NCBI RefSeq assembly: GCF_029963765.1
Contig: NZ_JALBYU010000011.1
Location: 121,774 to 185,773, forward strand
Origin: Pseudomonas sp. UYIF39
GTDB lineage: Bacteria; Pseudomonadota; Gammaproteobacteria; Pseudomonadales; Pseudomonadaceae
Direction of reading: 5' to 3'
DNA length: 64,000 nucleotides
Shown here: positions 35,803 to 44,790 of the stretch, one piece after another
Position numbering within the stretch: position 1 is the stretch's first letter
Layout of the letters: the number at the start of each line of letters is the position of its first letter
Notes under the pieces: model-generated
Databases searched by the model: none
Told to the model about the DNA's origin: nothing
Seen by the model: the letters and a program-made list of their open reading frames with translations, nothing else
Made by a program: the position numbers and the translations under genes

Positions 35803-37860
35803 ATGCAGGCTTTTTTATCACCGGGGATCGGGCTGCTGGGGCGTTTTGGCTTCGCACGCAAATTTCAGCTGTTATTTCTACTGTTTATCCTGCCGCTGAC
35901 GGGCAGTCTGTGGATGATCGGTCAGGACTATCGCGACAAACTGCACCTGATCGCCGGCGAACGTGCCGGGGTTCGGCAACTGCTCGCCCTGGATGCTCTG
36001 GATAATCTGCTCGCGGCTCAGCGTGACCGCGCGGCTCGCTGGCGCGCCACGGAAACCAGCCGTCAGCCGACACCCGCGACGATCGCCGCGATGGCTGCTT
36101 TCGATACGGTTCAGCCAGCCGTCGCCCAAGCCACCTTGGACCTCGGCAACGCGCTGCAAACCGAAGGCGCCGAGGGCGAAACCCTGACTCGTTATCAGGC
36201 CCTGCAAACCGCCCTCAACGGCCTGGATTCGAAAAGCCTGAGCAGCGTCGGTTGGTGGCCGGACGGTTACGATCGTTTCACCAATGCCTTGAGTGCCCTG
36301 CAAGCCTTGCGCGAACAGATTGCCATGGATAATCGCCTGACGTTGGCGCCGTGGCTGGAGACCTATTTGCTGACGCAGATCTCCACGCAGCACGCGCCAG
36401 ACCTGATTGAACGAGTCGGCCGTCTCGCCAGCGTTGGTCAGGCATCGGTGGTGTCCGGGCAATTCACCCTGCAAAGCCGTCTGCAACTGCGGGACTTGCG
36501 CAGCCGCATCGGCGATGCCCGGGAGCAACTGGTCAAAACCGCAAGCCTGCTGGAAACGCGACTGCCCAGCACATTGCAAGCCTGGGCCGGGCAATACCAT
36601 GACAGCCTCAAACACCTGGACGCCGAGTTGAAAGTTCTCGATGACGGCGTGTTCGACGGCAGCATCAAACTCAAGCCGCAAGAGTTTGAACGCAGCCTCG
36701 ACGGCCTACTCTCCGACCTCGCTTCGTTGCGTCAGCAGTCGTTGGTGTCGCTGGATCAGCGTCTGGACTATTACCACGGTTCGGCCGTCCGCCAGTTCAT
36801 CCTGGTAGCGAGCATTTTTGGCTGCCTGCTGCTGGCCGCGCTGTACCTGTTCATCTGCTTGCAGACCTCGATCCGTCGCAGCGCCAGCGGCATCACCCTG
36901 CTGGCCGAAGCCTTGCGCGACGGCAATCTGAGCCTGCAAGTACCGGTGCAAGGCCGCGACGAACTGGCCGCCATCAGCACCGCGCTCAACGTCGCGGTGG
37001 TGCAACTGCGCAACAGCCTGCTGGGGGTCGACCATGAAACCTTGCAGCTGAGCAACGCGGTACGCACCCTCAACCATCACTCCAGCGGCGCCCTTGGGGA
37101 AGTCGAAGCTCAGCAGTTGCAGATCAGCCAGATCGCGGCAGCGGCCACGCAATTGGCCGCCACCTCCCAAGGGGTCGCCCAGAGTTGCGAACAGGCTTCT
37201 GGCAGCGCTCAGCACACCCAGCGCATCGCCGCCGACAGCAGCCGTGACAGCCAGCGCACGACGGCGAGCATTCAGCAACTCAATCAGCGCTTGAACGACA
37301 CCGCTGCGGCACTGGGCCGGGTCAGTGAGCAAGGGCAGCAGATACAGTTGGTGGTGGATACCATTCGCGGGGTTGCCGAGCAGACGAACCTGTTGGCACT
37401 TAATGCCGCCATCGAGGCCGCTCGCGCGGGTGAGCAAGGTCGCGGCTTTGCGGTGGTGGCCGATGAAGTGCGCAGCCTGTCGCAACGCACACAGACCTCC
37501 ACCGCGCAGATTGCCGGCACTGTCGACAGCCTGCGCAGCACCGTAAACGAAGCGGTGAGCCTGATGGAAGCCGCTTGCGACCAGGCTCAGTCCGACGCCC
37601 AGGCCGTCACCGGCCTCGGCGAACGCCTGGGGGAAATTGCCAGTGCGGTGCAGAGCGTCACCGACACCCTGGCGCAGATCGCCACCGCGGTCGACGAGCA
37701 AGCGACCACCGCCGACGAGGTCAGCGGCAACATCCAGCAAGTCGATCAGGCGGCGGTACGCTTGCTCGAAGGCGCGCAGGCGGTGAATCTGGCAGCGGAC
37801 ACCTTGAGCCAGGGCAGCAAGGCCTTGAGTGCCAATACCGGGAGATTTCAGCTCAGTTGA
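35803..37860 (+). CDS. methyl-accepting chemotaxis protein
   Basis: A 685-residue transmembrane chemoreceptor. Membrane segments lie at about residues 21-42 and 328-352; between them is a large (about 285 residues) helical periplasmic sensor. A HAMP domain follows, then the cytoplasmic signalling domain with the highly conserved hairpin NLLALNAAIEAARAGEQGRG near residue 529. It will steer CheA/CheW. The length of the sensor region resembles helical-bimodular or NIT-type sensors, but the ligand is unknown. ATG 35803 follows CAGAGGAG at some distance. Confidence 0.9.
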   Translation: MQAFLSPGIGLLGRFGFARKFQLLFLLFILPLTGSLWMIGQDYRDKLHLIAGERAGVRQLLALDALDNLLAAQRDRAARWRATETSRQPTPATIAAMAAFDTVQPAVAQATLDLGNALQTEGAEGETLTRYQALQTALNGLDSKSLSSVGWWPDGYDRFTNALSALQALREQIAMDNRLTLAPWLETYLLTQISTQHAPDLIERVGRLASVGQASVVSGQFTLQSRLQLRDLRSRIGDAREQLVKTASLLETRLPSTLQAWAGQYHDSLKHLDAELKVLDDGVFDGSIKLKPQEFERSLDGLLSDLASLRQQSLVSLDQRLDYYHGSAVRQFILVASIFGCLLLAALYLFICLQTSIRRSASGITLLAEALRDGNLSLQVPVQGRDELAAISTALNVAVVQLRNSLLGVDHETLQLSNAVRTLNHHSSGALGEVEAQQLQISQIAAAATQLAATSQGVAQSCEQASGSAQHTQRIAADSSRDSQRTTASIQQLNQRLNDTAAALGRVSEQGQQIQLVVDTIRGVAEQTNLLALNAAIEAARAGEQGRGFAVVADEVRSLSQRTQTSTAQIAGTVDSLRSTVNEAVSLMEAACDQAQSDAQAVTGLGERLGEIASAVQSVTDTLAQIATAVDEQATTADEVSGNIQQVDQAAVRLLEGAQAVNLAADTLSQGSKALSANTGRFQLS

Positions 37861-37976
37861 CGCCCTCCCCTGGCCCGTTTTTTCGGGTCAGGCGGATAAG
37901 CGGTTGAAAGCGTAGAGAAATATTTTAGATTTACGCTTGACACATCTCTGTTACGAGCCAATAATGCGCGCCACTT

Positions 37977-38053
37977 GGCTACATAGCTCAGTTGGTTAGA
38001 GCATAGCATTCATAATGCTGGGGTCCGGGGTTCAAGTCCCTGTGTAGCCACCA
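37977..38053 (+). tRNA. tRNA-Met (anticodon CAT, elongator type)
   Basis: The 77-base gene has acceptor arms GGCTACA and TGTAGCC, D loop AGTTGGTTAGAGC, anticodon stem TAGCA/TGCTG around TTCATAA, T arm GGGGTTCAAGTCCC and encoded CCA at 38051-38053. The first acceptor pair is G-C and the anticodon stem lacks three G-C pairs, so it is the elongator rather than the initiator (or a CAT-Ile2, less likely). Confidence 0.93.
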
Positions 38054-38060
38054 AGTACTA

Positions 38061-38093
38061 AAAACGGCTTACCGAAAGGTAGGCCGTTTTTTT
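38061..38093 (+). terminator. rho-independent terminator after tRNA-Met
   Basis: Arms AAAACGGCTTACC and GGTAGGCCGTTTT around a GAAA loop, ending in T residues, start seven bases after the tRNA. Confidence 0.9.
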
Positions 38094-38197
38094 ATGCCTC
38101 GAGAAAAGTGCCTACGGCGAAGAAAGCATGCTGCGGTTCAGGAAGAGTCGAACCGCATAAGTTCCGGCAACAAGAACCCACTTCCCCGCAGGTCGCG

Positions 38198-39307
38198 TCA
38201 GGAACGAATGGCCGGCAATGCTGACAACGCCCGTTCCCAAATCTGCCAGGTACGCAGCCAGACCATCGCCTGCCAGTCGCTGTCGGCGGGATAGAACTGC
38301 TCAACCAGATTCAGTTTGATCCCGCGCCCCACGGCATCGCTCGGATTGCCGTGCAGGTGCAGCCAGTGATCATCGCGCAGATAACGATGAACCTCCGCGC
38401 CGGGATACGTCCCGCACTCAATCACAAACGGCATCAACCGCACGTGCGGCAACGCATTGATCAACGCCTGCGAGGTGTAGCCGGTGGCGGTGGCCGCAAC
38501 GCCGGTTTCGCTCAGTGTGTCGGCGCCCGTATGCAAGGTATAGAGCCACGGACCATAAATGGCCTGCGCATCTGCAAGCGCTGGATACGCCGCCTCGGTA
38601 ATGGTCAGCAACATCGGATGACCGTACTCCCCGGCGCCGGTGTGCAAGTCGAAACACATGGCCACTTCGGCATGCGAGACATGCTTTTGAATGATTTGAT
38701 GCAACGTGCGGTTCGACCAGCTCGGTGCCAGTCCGCCGTAAAACAAACCATCGGGATGACGGTGCTGGCCACCCTCGACAATCGACATGACCGCTGGCCA
38801 ACCGTGCTCGCTGATCTGTTCGTCGAGCACGGTATCGGCGCGATCACGCTCCGGGCCCTGCAACTGGGTGCAGGCATAGATTTCATGCAGCGCTGCATAG
38901 GCCTGATTATCTGGCAATGCTTGGTCGAAGTTCAGGTGATTGCGGTTCAAGTCGATGTTGTCTTCGTTGACCCGACGCAGCCACGCAGTGCCCCAGGGAT
39001 TGATCAGGTGGATCATCACCACCGCAACATCGGCCGGCAGAGAACGCTTGCCCAACTCCTGCAACCACTTGATCTGACATCCCGAACCATAGAAGCCTTC
39101 GACGCCATGAGTGCCACTCAGCGCAATCAGCAAACGCTTGGCGCCCGGATCACCCAGCACGGCGACAGCGGTGCTCAACGGCTCACCGAACGGCCCTTTG
39201 AGTGGATGCGGGTACTCGGTCAGCGTCGCACCGGCCGCGGTCGCTGCGGCCAGGAATTGATCACGCTGGGTGCGGTAACTTGGCTGGGTGGGGAACTCGG
39301 TCTGCAT
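38198..39307 (-). CDS. DUF2817 (M14-type metallopeptidase fold) protein
   Basis: The 369-residue protein has the layout of DUF2817 within the M14 zinc-carboxypeptidase clan: ALSGTHGVEGFYGSG gives the first zinc ligands (H-x2-E), NEDNIDLNRN a substrate-binding segment, DLHTGAGEYGHP the third zinc ligand, and FVIECGTYPG a possible general base. It has no signal peptide, so it acts in the cytoplasm, perhaps as an amidohydrolase or peptidase. It stands alone between tRNA-Met and ggt. Substrate unknown. Confidence 0.85.
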   Translation of the reverse strand: MQTEFPTQPSYRTQRDQFLAAATAAGATLTEYPHPLKGPFGEPLSTAVAVLGDPGAKRLLIALSGTHGVEGFYGSGCQIKWLQELGKRSLPADVAVVMIHLINPWGTAWLRRVNEDNIDLNRNHLNFDQALPDNQAYAALHEIYACTQLQGPERDRADTVLDEQISEHGWPAVMSIVEGGQHRHPDGLFYGGLAPSWSNRTLHQIIQKHVSHAEVAMCFDLHTGAGEYGHPMLLTITEAAYPALADAQAIYGPWLYTLHTGADTLSETGVAATATGYTSQALINALPHVRLMPFVIECGTYPGAEVHRYLRDDHWLHLHGNPSDAVGRGIKLNLVEQFYPADSDWQAMVWLRTWQIWERALSALPAIRS

Positions 39308-39473
39308 GTCTGCCTCTTGTTGATCTTCTGGCCAGTCTGTTGCCCTCGACCCTACAGAAAATCCGTGGAGTCATGAAGGGCGAAAGTGTCTTTACTGTAG
39401 CCCCTGGTTTGCGTCACTCCCTTTCGGCCGATAAAGTCCCCTGATCTTTTCCCACGGACGGAGTGCCCCCCAC

Positions 39474-41306
39474 GTGTTCTCAGCCTTCCACTTGAGTCGC
39501 TATCGCCTGTCAGCCCTTTCGCTGATCGCCGCTGCTTTAACCCTCGCAGCCTGTAGTGCCCCGACCTCTTCGACGTTGCCGGTTGCGCCAGAAGTCGCGT
39601 CGGGTTATCGCGCTGACCTGCAAACCCAATACGCCTCAAAACACATGGCGGCCGCGGCCAATCCGCTGGCGGCCGAGGCCGGGCGGGAGATGTTGCGCCA
39701 GGGTGGTTCGGCAATCGATGCCGCGATTGCGATGCAGGCCGTGCTGACCCTGGTCGAGCCGCAATCCTCGGGCATTGGCGGTGGTGCGTTGATCGTGCTC
39801 TGGGATGGCAAGGCTGTACGCACTTATGACGGTCGCGAAACCGCTCCGGCCGGCGCCACCGAGAAGCTTTTCCTGCAAGCCGACGGCAAACCGATGCCGT
39901 TCACCCAGGCGCAGATTGGCGGTCGTTCAGTCGGGACACCGGGCGTGTTGCGGGCGCTGGAGTTGGCCCATCAGAAACACGGTCATCTGCCGTGGGCGCG
40001 GCTGTTCGAACCGGCGATCAAACTCGCGGAGCAAGGCTTCGCCATCTCGCCACGCCTTCATCAGTTGATCGCCTCGGACTCATCCATACGAAGCTCACCG
40101 GATATGGTGGCTTACTTCCTGAATGCCGATGGCAGCCCGAAAGCCGTCGGCACGGCGCTGAAAAACCCGGCGCTGGCCGCCGTATTCAAACGCATTGCCA
40201 AGGAAGGACCGGATGCGTTGTACAAAGGCCCCGTCGCACAAGAGATCGTCGCCAAGGTTCAGGGCCACGCCAACCCCGGCAGCCTGTCGCTGAACGACCT
40301 CAAAGGCTACAGCGCCAAGGAGCGCGCGCCGCTGTGCACCGACTACAAGCGCTGGCAGGTCTGCGGCATGCCGCCGCCGTCGTCAGGCGGGATCGCCGTG
40401 ACACAGATCCTCGGCACCTTGCAGGCTTTGGAAACCCGTGACCCGCGTTTTGCCCTGGCACCACTCAAACCGGTCAAGACCAGCCAACCTGCGGGCGTTG
40501 AGCCGGCGCCTGAAGCCGTGCACCTGATCTCCGAAGCCGAACGCCTGGCCTACGCGGACCGTGCGTTGTACGTGGCCGACGCAGATTTCGTGCCCGTCCC
40601 CGTCAAAGGTCTGGTGGACCCGACGTACCTGGCCAGCCGCGCCGCGCTGATCGGCGATCGCAGCATGGGCACCGCCAAACCCGGCACCCCGCCGGGCATT
40701 CAGGTCGCCTACGCACCGGACCGTTCGCCCCTGCGCATCTCCACCTCGCAAGTGGTGGCGGTGGATGACGAAGGCGGCGCCGTGTCCATGACCACCACCG
40801 TGGAATCCGCGTTCGGCTCGCACCTTATGGTTCAGGGTTTCCTGCTGAACAACCAGATGACCGACTTCTCGTTCATCCCAGAAGAAAACGGCCAGAAGGT
40901 TGCCAACCGCGTCGAACCCGGCAAACGCCCACGCTCGTCCATGGCACCGATGCTGATCTTCGACCGCCAGAGCGGCGAATTCCTCGCCACCATCGGCTCC
41001 CCCGGCGGCTCGCAGATCATCGAATACGTCGCCAAATCCACCATCGGCCTGCTCGACTGGAACCTCGACCCACAAGCCGCCATCAGCCTGCCCAACTTCG
41101 GCAGCCGCAACGGCCCGACAGAACTGGAACAGGGGCAGTTCAGCCCGGCACTGATTCAGGCGCTGAAGGACAAAGGGCACAGCGTGAACGAGATCGACAT
41201 GACCAGCGGGACCCAGGCGATTGTCCGGGTCAAGGATGCGCAGGGGAAAACGTCGTTGGCGGGCGGGGCTGATCCGCGGCGTGAGGGGGCGGCGTTGGGG
41301 GATTGA
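39474..41306 (+). CDS. ggt: gamma-glutamyltransferase, secreted
   Basis: A 610-residue Ntn-hydrolase proenzyme that hydrolyses or transfers the gamma-glutamyl group of glutathione in the periplasm. It starts with GTG at 39474; the signal LSALSLIAAALTLAACSAP ends in a possible lipobox (LAAC), so it may be lipid-anchored. Self-cleavage should occur before Thr440 in GGAVSMTTTVESAFGS. RPRSSMAPM and SPGGSQII of the small subunit are conserved. Monocistronic with its own terminator. Confidence 0.92.
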   Translation: MFSAFHLSRYRLSALSLIAAALTLAACSAPTSSTLPVAPEVASGYRADLQTQYASKHMAAAANPLAAEAGREMLRQGGSAIDAAIAMQAVLTLVEPQSSGIGGGALIVLWDGKAVRTYDGRETAPAGATEKLFLQADGKPMPFTQAQIGGRSVGTPGVLRALELAHQKHGHLPWARLFEPAIKLAEQGFAISPRLHQLIASDSSIRSSPDMVAYFLNADGSPKAVGTALKNPALAAVFKRIAKEGPDALYKGPVAQEIVAKVQGHANPGSLSLNDLKGYSAKERAPLCTDYKRWQVCGMPPPSSGGIAVTQILGTLQALETRDPRFALAPLKPVKTSQPAGVEPAPEAVHLISEAERLAYADRALYVADADFVPVPVKGLVDPTYLASRAALIGDRSMGTAKPGTPPGIQVAYAPDRSPLRISTSQVVAVDDEGGAVSMTTTVESAFGSHLMVQGFLLNNQMTDFSFIPEENGQKVANRVEPGKRPRSSMAPMLIFDRQSGEFLATIGSPGGSQIIEYVAKSTIGLLDWNLDPQAAISLPNFGSRNGPTELEQGQFSPALIQALKDKGHSVNEIDMTSGTQAIVRVKDAQGKTSLAGGADPRREGAALGD

Positions 41307-41325
41307 GTCTTACGCTGGAATGAGC

Positions 41326-41357
41326 AAGGGCTTACCGGGAGGTAGGCCCTTTTTTAC
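41326..41357 (+). terminator. rho-independent terminator after ggt
   Basis: Arms AAGGGCTTACC and GGTAGGCCCTT around GGGA, followed by T residues. It has the same ACC/GGT core as the hairpin after tRNA-Met. Confidence 0.88.
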
Positions 41358-41430
41358 ATCTGACAAATCCTGATCAGCCACTTCACGTAGCCTTTTCCTA
41401 CCCGCAAGTGACTGCTTCTTGGATAGAGTT

Positions 41431-41484
41431 GGCACTCATAAACAGTACGACGCAATCGACGCTGATACCGTCGAGATGGAGTAA
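41431..41484 (+). pseudogene. C-terminal remnant of a HigB-type toxin gene
   Basis: Read in frame, this stretch gives GTHKQYDAIDADTVEME and a TAA stop three bases before the antitoxin start. It matches from memory the end of HigB/RelE-type toxins (GTHAEYDxVDAxTV). No frame with a start exists upstream because the ggt terminator begins 74 bases before, so all but the last 17 codons are gone. Confidence 0.6.
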
Positions 41485-41487
41485 CCC

Positions 41488-41859
41488 ATGAACATTCGCC
41501 CCATTCACACCGACGAGGACTACCGTGCAGCCCTTAAGAACGTGCCAGTGCTGTTCGACAACGAACCAGAGCTTGGCACCCCTGAGGATGATTACTTCGA
41601 CAGTATGATCACGCTGATCGAAGCCTATGAATCGAAGCGGTTTCCCGTGGACTTGCCCAATCCGATCGATGCAATCAAGTTTCGTATGGAGCAGTCCGGA
41701 CTGTCTGCTGCTGACCTCGCACCTGCCATTGGCCGCACAAACCGAGTGTATGAAGTGCTCAATGGCAAACGTGCGTTGACGCGTCCAATGATCTGGAAAC
41801 TTCACGATTTATTCGGGATACCCGCGCAGAGCCTGATCAAGCCGGTAAAGCAGGCTTGA
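41488..41859 (+). CDS. HigA-type antitoxin, apparently without toxin
   Basis: The 123-residue protein starts MNIRPIHTDEDYRAALKNV, typical of HigA antitoxins of the COG5499 kind, and has a C-terminal helix-turn-helix (IKFRMEQSGLSAADLAPAIGRTNRVYEVLNGKRALT, residues about 62-97). Such antitoxins normally follow a HigB mRNA-cleaving toxin gene and repress the pair. Here only a 17-codon toxin remnant precedes it. It could now serve as a stand-alone regulator or protect against incoming HigB toxins. No antitoxin decay is seen in the frame. Confidence 0.82.
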   Translation: MNIRPIHTDEDYRAALKNVPVLFDNEPELGTPEDDYFDSMITLIEAYESKRFPVDLPNPIDAIKFRMEQSGLSAADLAPAIGRTNRVYEVLNGKRALTRPMIWKLHDLFGIPAQSLIKPVKQA

Positions 41860-41881
41860 TCATGTGCCGGCCGGGTTTGAA

Positions 41882-41986
41882 TCAGGCCGGCACACCCAAA
41901 ATGATATGCGACGCCTTGATCACCGCCGTCGCACTCACGCCCGACGCCAGGCCTCGTTCCGCCACAGCCTGACGTGTCTCCTCGAA
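41882..41986 (-). pseudogene. short C-terminal gene remnant, family not recognised
   Basis: The minus strand reads FEETRQAVAERGLASGVSAT, then AVIKASHIILGVPA and a TGA stop. In the same frame a TAG stands two codons before the first Phe, so there is no room for a start with a proper protein. The composition looks like a real protein end, so it may be what is left of a deleted gene between the antitoxin and ddl. Confidence 0.35.
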
Positions 41987-42006
41987 TAACTATTGTTGTA
42001 TTCAGC

Positions 42007-43101
42007 CTAGCGAGAGATCTTCAGCGCCTGCCGCGCCTGATGTTTCTCCAGCGCCAGCTCGATCAAACGGCTGACCAGCTCGCTGTACGTCATACCGGTG
42101 GCCTGCCATAACTTGGGGTACATGCTGATGCGGGTGAAGCCGGGCAACGAGTTGATCTCATTGATCAGCACTTCGCCACTCTCGGTCAGGAACACGTCGA
42201 CCCGCGCCAGCCCGGAACAGCCCAACACCTGAAACGCCTCGACGGCCAAGGCGCGGATGCGTTCACTGGCTTCGATGCTGATGTTAGCCGGCACCACCAC
42301 TTCCGCCGCTTGAGCATCGATGTATTTGCTGTCGTAGGAATAAAACCCGCTGCGCACCACGATCTCGCCACAACCGCTGGCGATGGCGTCTTCATTGCCG
42401 AGCACCGCGCATTCAATCTCGCGACCGCTGACGGCGGACTCCACCAAGACTTTCTCATCGAAACCCAGGGCCAGTTCTATTGCCGCCGCGTACTCGGCTT
42501 CGTCATTCACCTTGCTCACGCCGACGGAAGATCCTTGGTTCGCCGGTTTGACGAACAGCGGCAGGCCGAGTTTGCCTTGCACCTCGGCGAACCCGGTGCG
42601 CGCAGCGGTGGCGCGGGTCAAGGTGACGAACGGCGTAACCGCCAACCCGGCGTCACGTAGCAGGCGCTTGCTGATGTCCTTGTCCATGCAGACGGCGGAA
42701 CCGAGCACGTCGGACCCTACAAACGGCAGGTCAGCCATGCGCAGCAGCCCTTGCAGACAACCGTCTTCACCCAGGGTGCCGTGGACGATCGGGAAGATCA
42801 CATCAACGTGGCCCAGCAGTTCCTGACCGGAGGTTTCCACCAATTGCTGACTGACCTTGCCCGGCACGACGGCCAGTTCACGGTTGGATTGGTTAAGGGC
42901 GATAAGCGCCGGGTTTTCCTGATTGAGCAGGAAGTTTGAAGGGTCATTCAGATGCCAGTGGCCTTGCTTGTCGATGCCGATCAGCACCGGTTCGAAGCGC
43001 GACCGATCCAATGCATCAACGATGTTTTTCGCCGATTGCAGCGACACTTCGTGTTCAGCCGAACGGCCGCCAAAAATAATGCCTACCCGCAGTTTGCTCA
43101 T
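42007..43101 (-). CDS. ddlA: D-alanine--D-alanine ligase (paralogue outside the mur cluster)
   Basis: A 364-residue ATP-grasp ligase joining two D-alanines for peptidoglycan. MSKLRVGIIFGGRSAEHEVSLQSAKNI is the DdlA-type N-terminus; PLFVKPANQGSSVGVSKV binds ATP, and LINEINSLPGFTRISMYPKLW the metal and the second D-Ala. It is longer than DdlB of the division cluster (about 310 residues), consistent with the DdlA branch. It lies 10 bases after the lysE-type exporter gene and is likely co-transcribed with it. Confidence 0.92.
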   Translation of the reverse strand: MSKLRVGIIFGGRSAEHEVSLQSAKNIVDALDRSRFEPVLIGIDKQGHWHLNDPSNFLLNQENPALIALNQSNRELAVVPGKVSQQLVETSGQELLGHVDVIFPIVHGTLGEDGCLQGLLRMADLPFVGSDVLGSAVCMDKDISKRLLRDAGLAVTPFVTLTRATAARTGFAEVQGKLGLPLFVKPANQGSSVGVSKVNDEAEYAAAIELALGFDEKVLVESAVSGREIECAVLGNEDAIASGCGEIVVRSGFYSYDSKYIDAQAAEVVVPANISIEASERIRALAVEAFQVLGCSGLARVDVFLTESGEVLINEINSLPGFTRISMYPKLWQATGMTYSELVSRLIELALEKHQARQALKISR

Positions 43102-43111
43102 TCAGAACTCC

Positions 43112-43753
43112 TCAACGATTGGCCACCAGACGCGCGCCGAACAGTAGGTAGCAACTGCCGGCGAAGCGATCCAGCCATTTACGCGAACGATCATAAGCAC
43201 CCGCGACCCGACGGCTGGCAAACAGCAGCGCCACGCTGCAATACCAACTGAAGGACAAGGTCGCCATGGTCAGCACTGCCAACGCCAGCAACATTGGTGG
43301 CACAGAAGCGGGCATGGCCGTAGCGAAGATCGTCGCGACGAACAGTGCGGATTTTGGGTTGGTCATATTGCCCAGAAAGCCCTGGCCATACACTGACAAC
43401 AACGTGCGCCCCGCCCCCTCAACCGAGCCGCTATCGTCCGCAACCAAAGGCGGTTTGCGCTTGAATTGCTTCAATCCCAGATAGATCAAGTAACAACCAC
43501 CGACAATCTTGAAGCTCAGGTAGAGGGTCGGGGCTGCGCTGAACAGTGACTTGATTCCCAACCCGCCCGCAAGGCCCCAAAGCACAGTGCCTGTCGCCAC
43601 GCCCAGTGCGGCCACTACGCCGTGATGCTTGGATTGACTGGCCGCCAATTGCGCGATGTTGAAAAAGTTCGGCCCCGGCGTCACCACCGCAACCGTCCAC
43701 AGCAGCGCCAATGACAACAATGGAGCGGCGTAGCTAAGAGGGAACATATCCAT
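43112..43753 (-). CDS. LysE/RhtB-family exporter
   Basis: A 213-residue membrane protein with about six hydrophobic segments. The N-terminal VVTPGPNFFNIAQLAASQSK (residues about 24-43) and GLGIKSLF are hallmarks of the LysE/RhtB family of amino-acid and metabolite exporters. It faces an AraC-type regulator gene across 150 bases, a common regulator-exporter pair, and is followed by ddlA. Substrate unknown; the ddlA link makes an alanine-related substrate conceivable, but that is a guess. Confidence 0.88.
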   Translation of the reverse strand: MDMFPLSYAAPLLSLALLWTVAVVTPGPNFFNIAQLAASQSKHHGVVAALGVATGTVLWGLAGGLGIKSLFSAAPTLYLSFKIVGGCYLIYLGLKQFKRKPPLVADDSGSVEGAGRTLLSVYGQGFLGNMTNPKSALFVATIFATAMPASVPPMLLALAVLTMATLSFSWYCSVALLFASRRVAGAYDRSRKWLDRFAGSCYLLFGARLVANR

Positions 43754-43904
43754 AATGTGGGTCGCCTTCGTGGCTAGGGAGAAGATGTAACACCTTGCAA
43801 CATTAGTCCGGGATTTTCTACCGGCCGGATGATTCGATCGGCGGCAGACAGGCGGCTGCTCGGTGGGGTAACGTGTTCAGCATCGAGCTCAAGGCAACAC
43901 CACC

Positions 43905-44714
43905 ATGGCCAAGCACACGCCTCCCATCGACTGGTTCCACCGCGCGCCCGACGTTGGCGGGCTTCAGCGTTTCGAGGCCTTTTTTGCAGGCCACGGCTAC
44001 GACCTTCACCGCCACGATACCTATGCAATCGGCCACACACTGGCCGGTGTGCAGAGCTTTCAGTACCGCGGTGGCTGGCGCCACAGTCTGCCGGGCGGGA
44101 CCATGGTGCTACACCCGGACGAAGTTCACGATGGCGAAGCCGGCACCGAGACCGGCTTTCAATACCGAATGATGTACATCGAGCCGGCGCTGATCCAGCA
44201 GATGCTCGGCGGCCAGCCGTTGCCGTTTATCAAGACCGGACTGTCGAACGATCCACGTTTGTTCGCCGCCACTGCCGTGCTGCTGCGAAGCCTCGATGGC
44301 CCCCTCGAGCCTCTGGAAGAACATGATGCACTGTTCGACCTGGCCCAAGCCTTGAACAGCGTTTCCGGCGTGTCTGCCACCCGCCAGAGTTTCGACTACG
44401 TGGCCGCCGAACGCGCGCGGGAGTTCATCCATAGCGCGCCGGATCGCACCGTAACGCTGGAAGAACTGGCGCAACACAGCGGCCGCGATCGCTGGAGTCT
44501 GTCGCGGGATTTTCGTCTGTTGTTCGGCACCAGCCCTTATCGATACCTGACCATGCGCCGCCTCGACCTGGTCCGCTCGCTGCTGATCCAGGGCCAGTCA
44601 CTGGTCAGCGCCGCGCTGATCGCCGGCTTCACCGACCAGAGCCACATGACCCGGCAGTTCAGCAAAACCTACGGCCTGTCGCCGGCCCGCTGGATGAAAA
44701 TGCACCGCCGCTGA
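43905..44714 (+). CDS. AraC-family transcriptional regulator
   Basis: The 269-residue protein has an N-terminal cupin-like ligand domain (HGYDLHRHDTYAIGHTLAG) and a C-terminal pair of helix-turn-helix motifs from about residue 165: TLEELAQHSGRDRWSLSRDFRLLFG and SAALIAGFTDQSHMTRQFSK with the family ending YGLSPARW. It is divergent from the LysE-type exporter and probably controls it. Confidence 0.88.
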   Translation: MAKHTPPIDWFHRAPDVGGLQRFEAFFAGHGYDLHRHDTYAIGHTLAGVQSFQYRGGWRHSLPGGTMVLHPDEVHDGEAGTETGFQYRMMYIEPALIQQMLGGQPLPFIKTGLSNDPRLFAATAVLLRSLDGPLEPLEEHDALFDLAQALNSVSGVSATRQSFDYVAAERAREFIHSAPDRTVTLEELAQHSGRDRWSLSRDFRLLFGTSPYRYLTMRRLDLVRSLLIQGQSLVSAALIAGFTDQSHMTRQFSKTYGLSPARWMKMHRR

Positions 44715-44790
44715 GCCACGCACAATCGTTCAAGAAGCACACTGATGCGCGGGCTATCGTGGATTTACGATCAACCACGAGAGCTGCTTC

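Noticed and set aside
37977..38053. tRNA-Met as the attachment site of an integrated element
   Set aside because: I saw no second copy of its 3' end and no integrase gene in the window.
41360..41430. A complete HigB toxin gene upstream of the antitoxin
   Set aside because: There are only about 74 bases between the ggt terminator and the recognisable tail; no start or conserved N-terminal part is present.
41398..41805. 135-codon minus-strand frame over the antitoxin gene
   Set aside because: It is antisense to a recognisable HigA gene and has no ribosome site.
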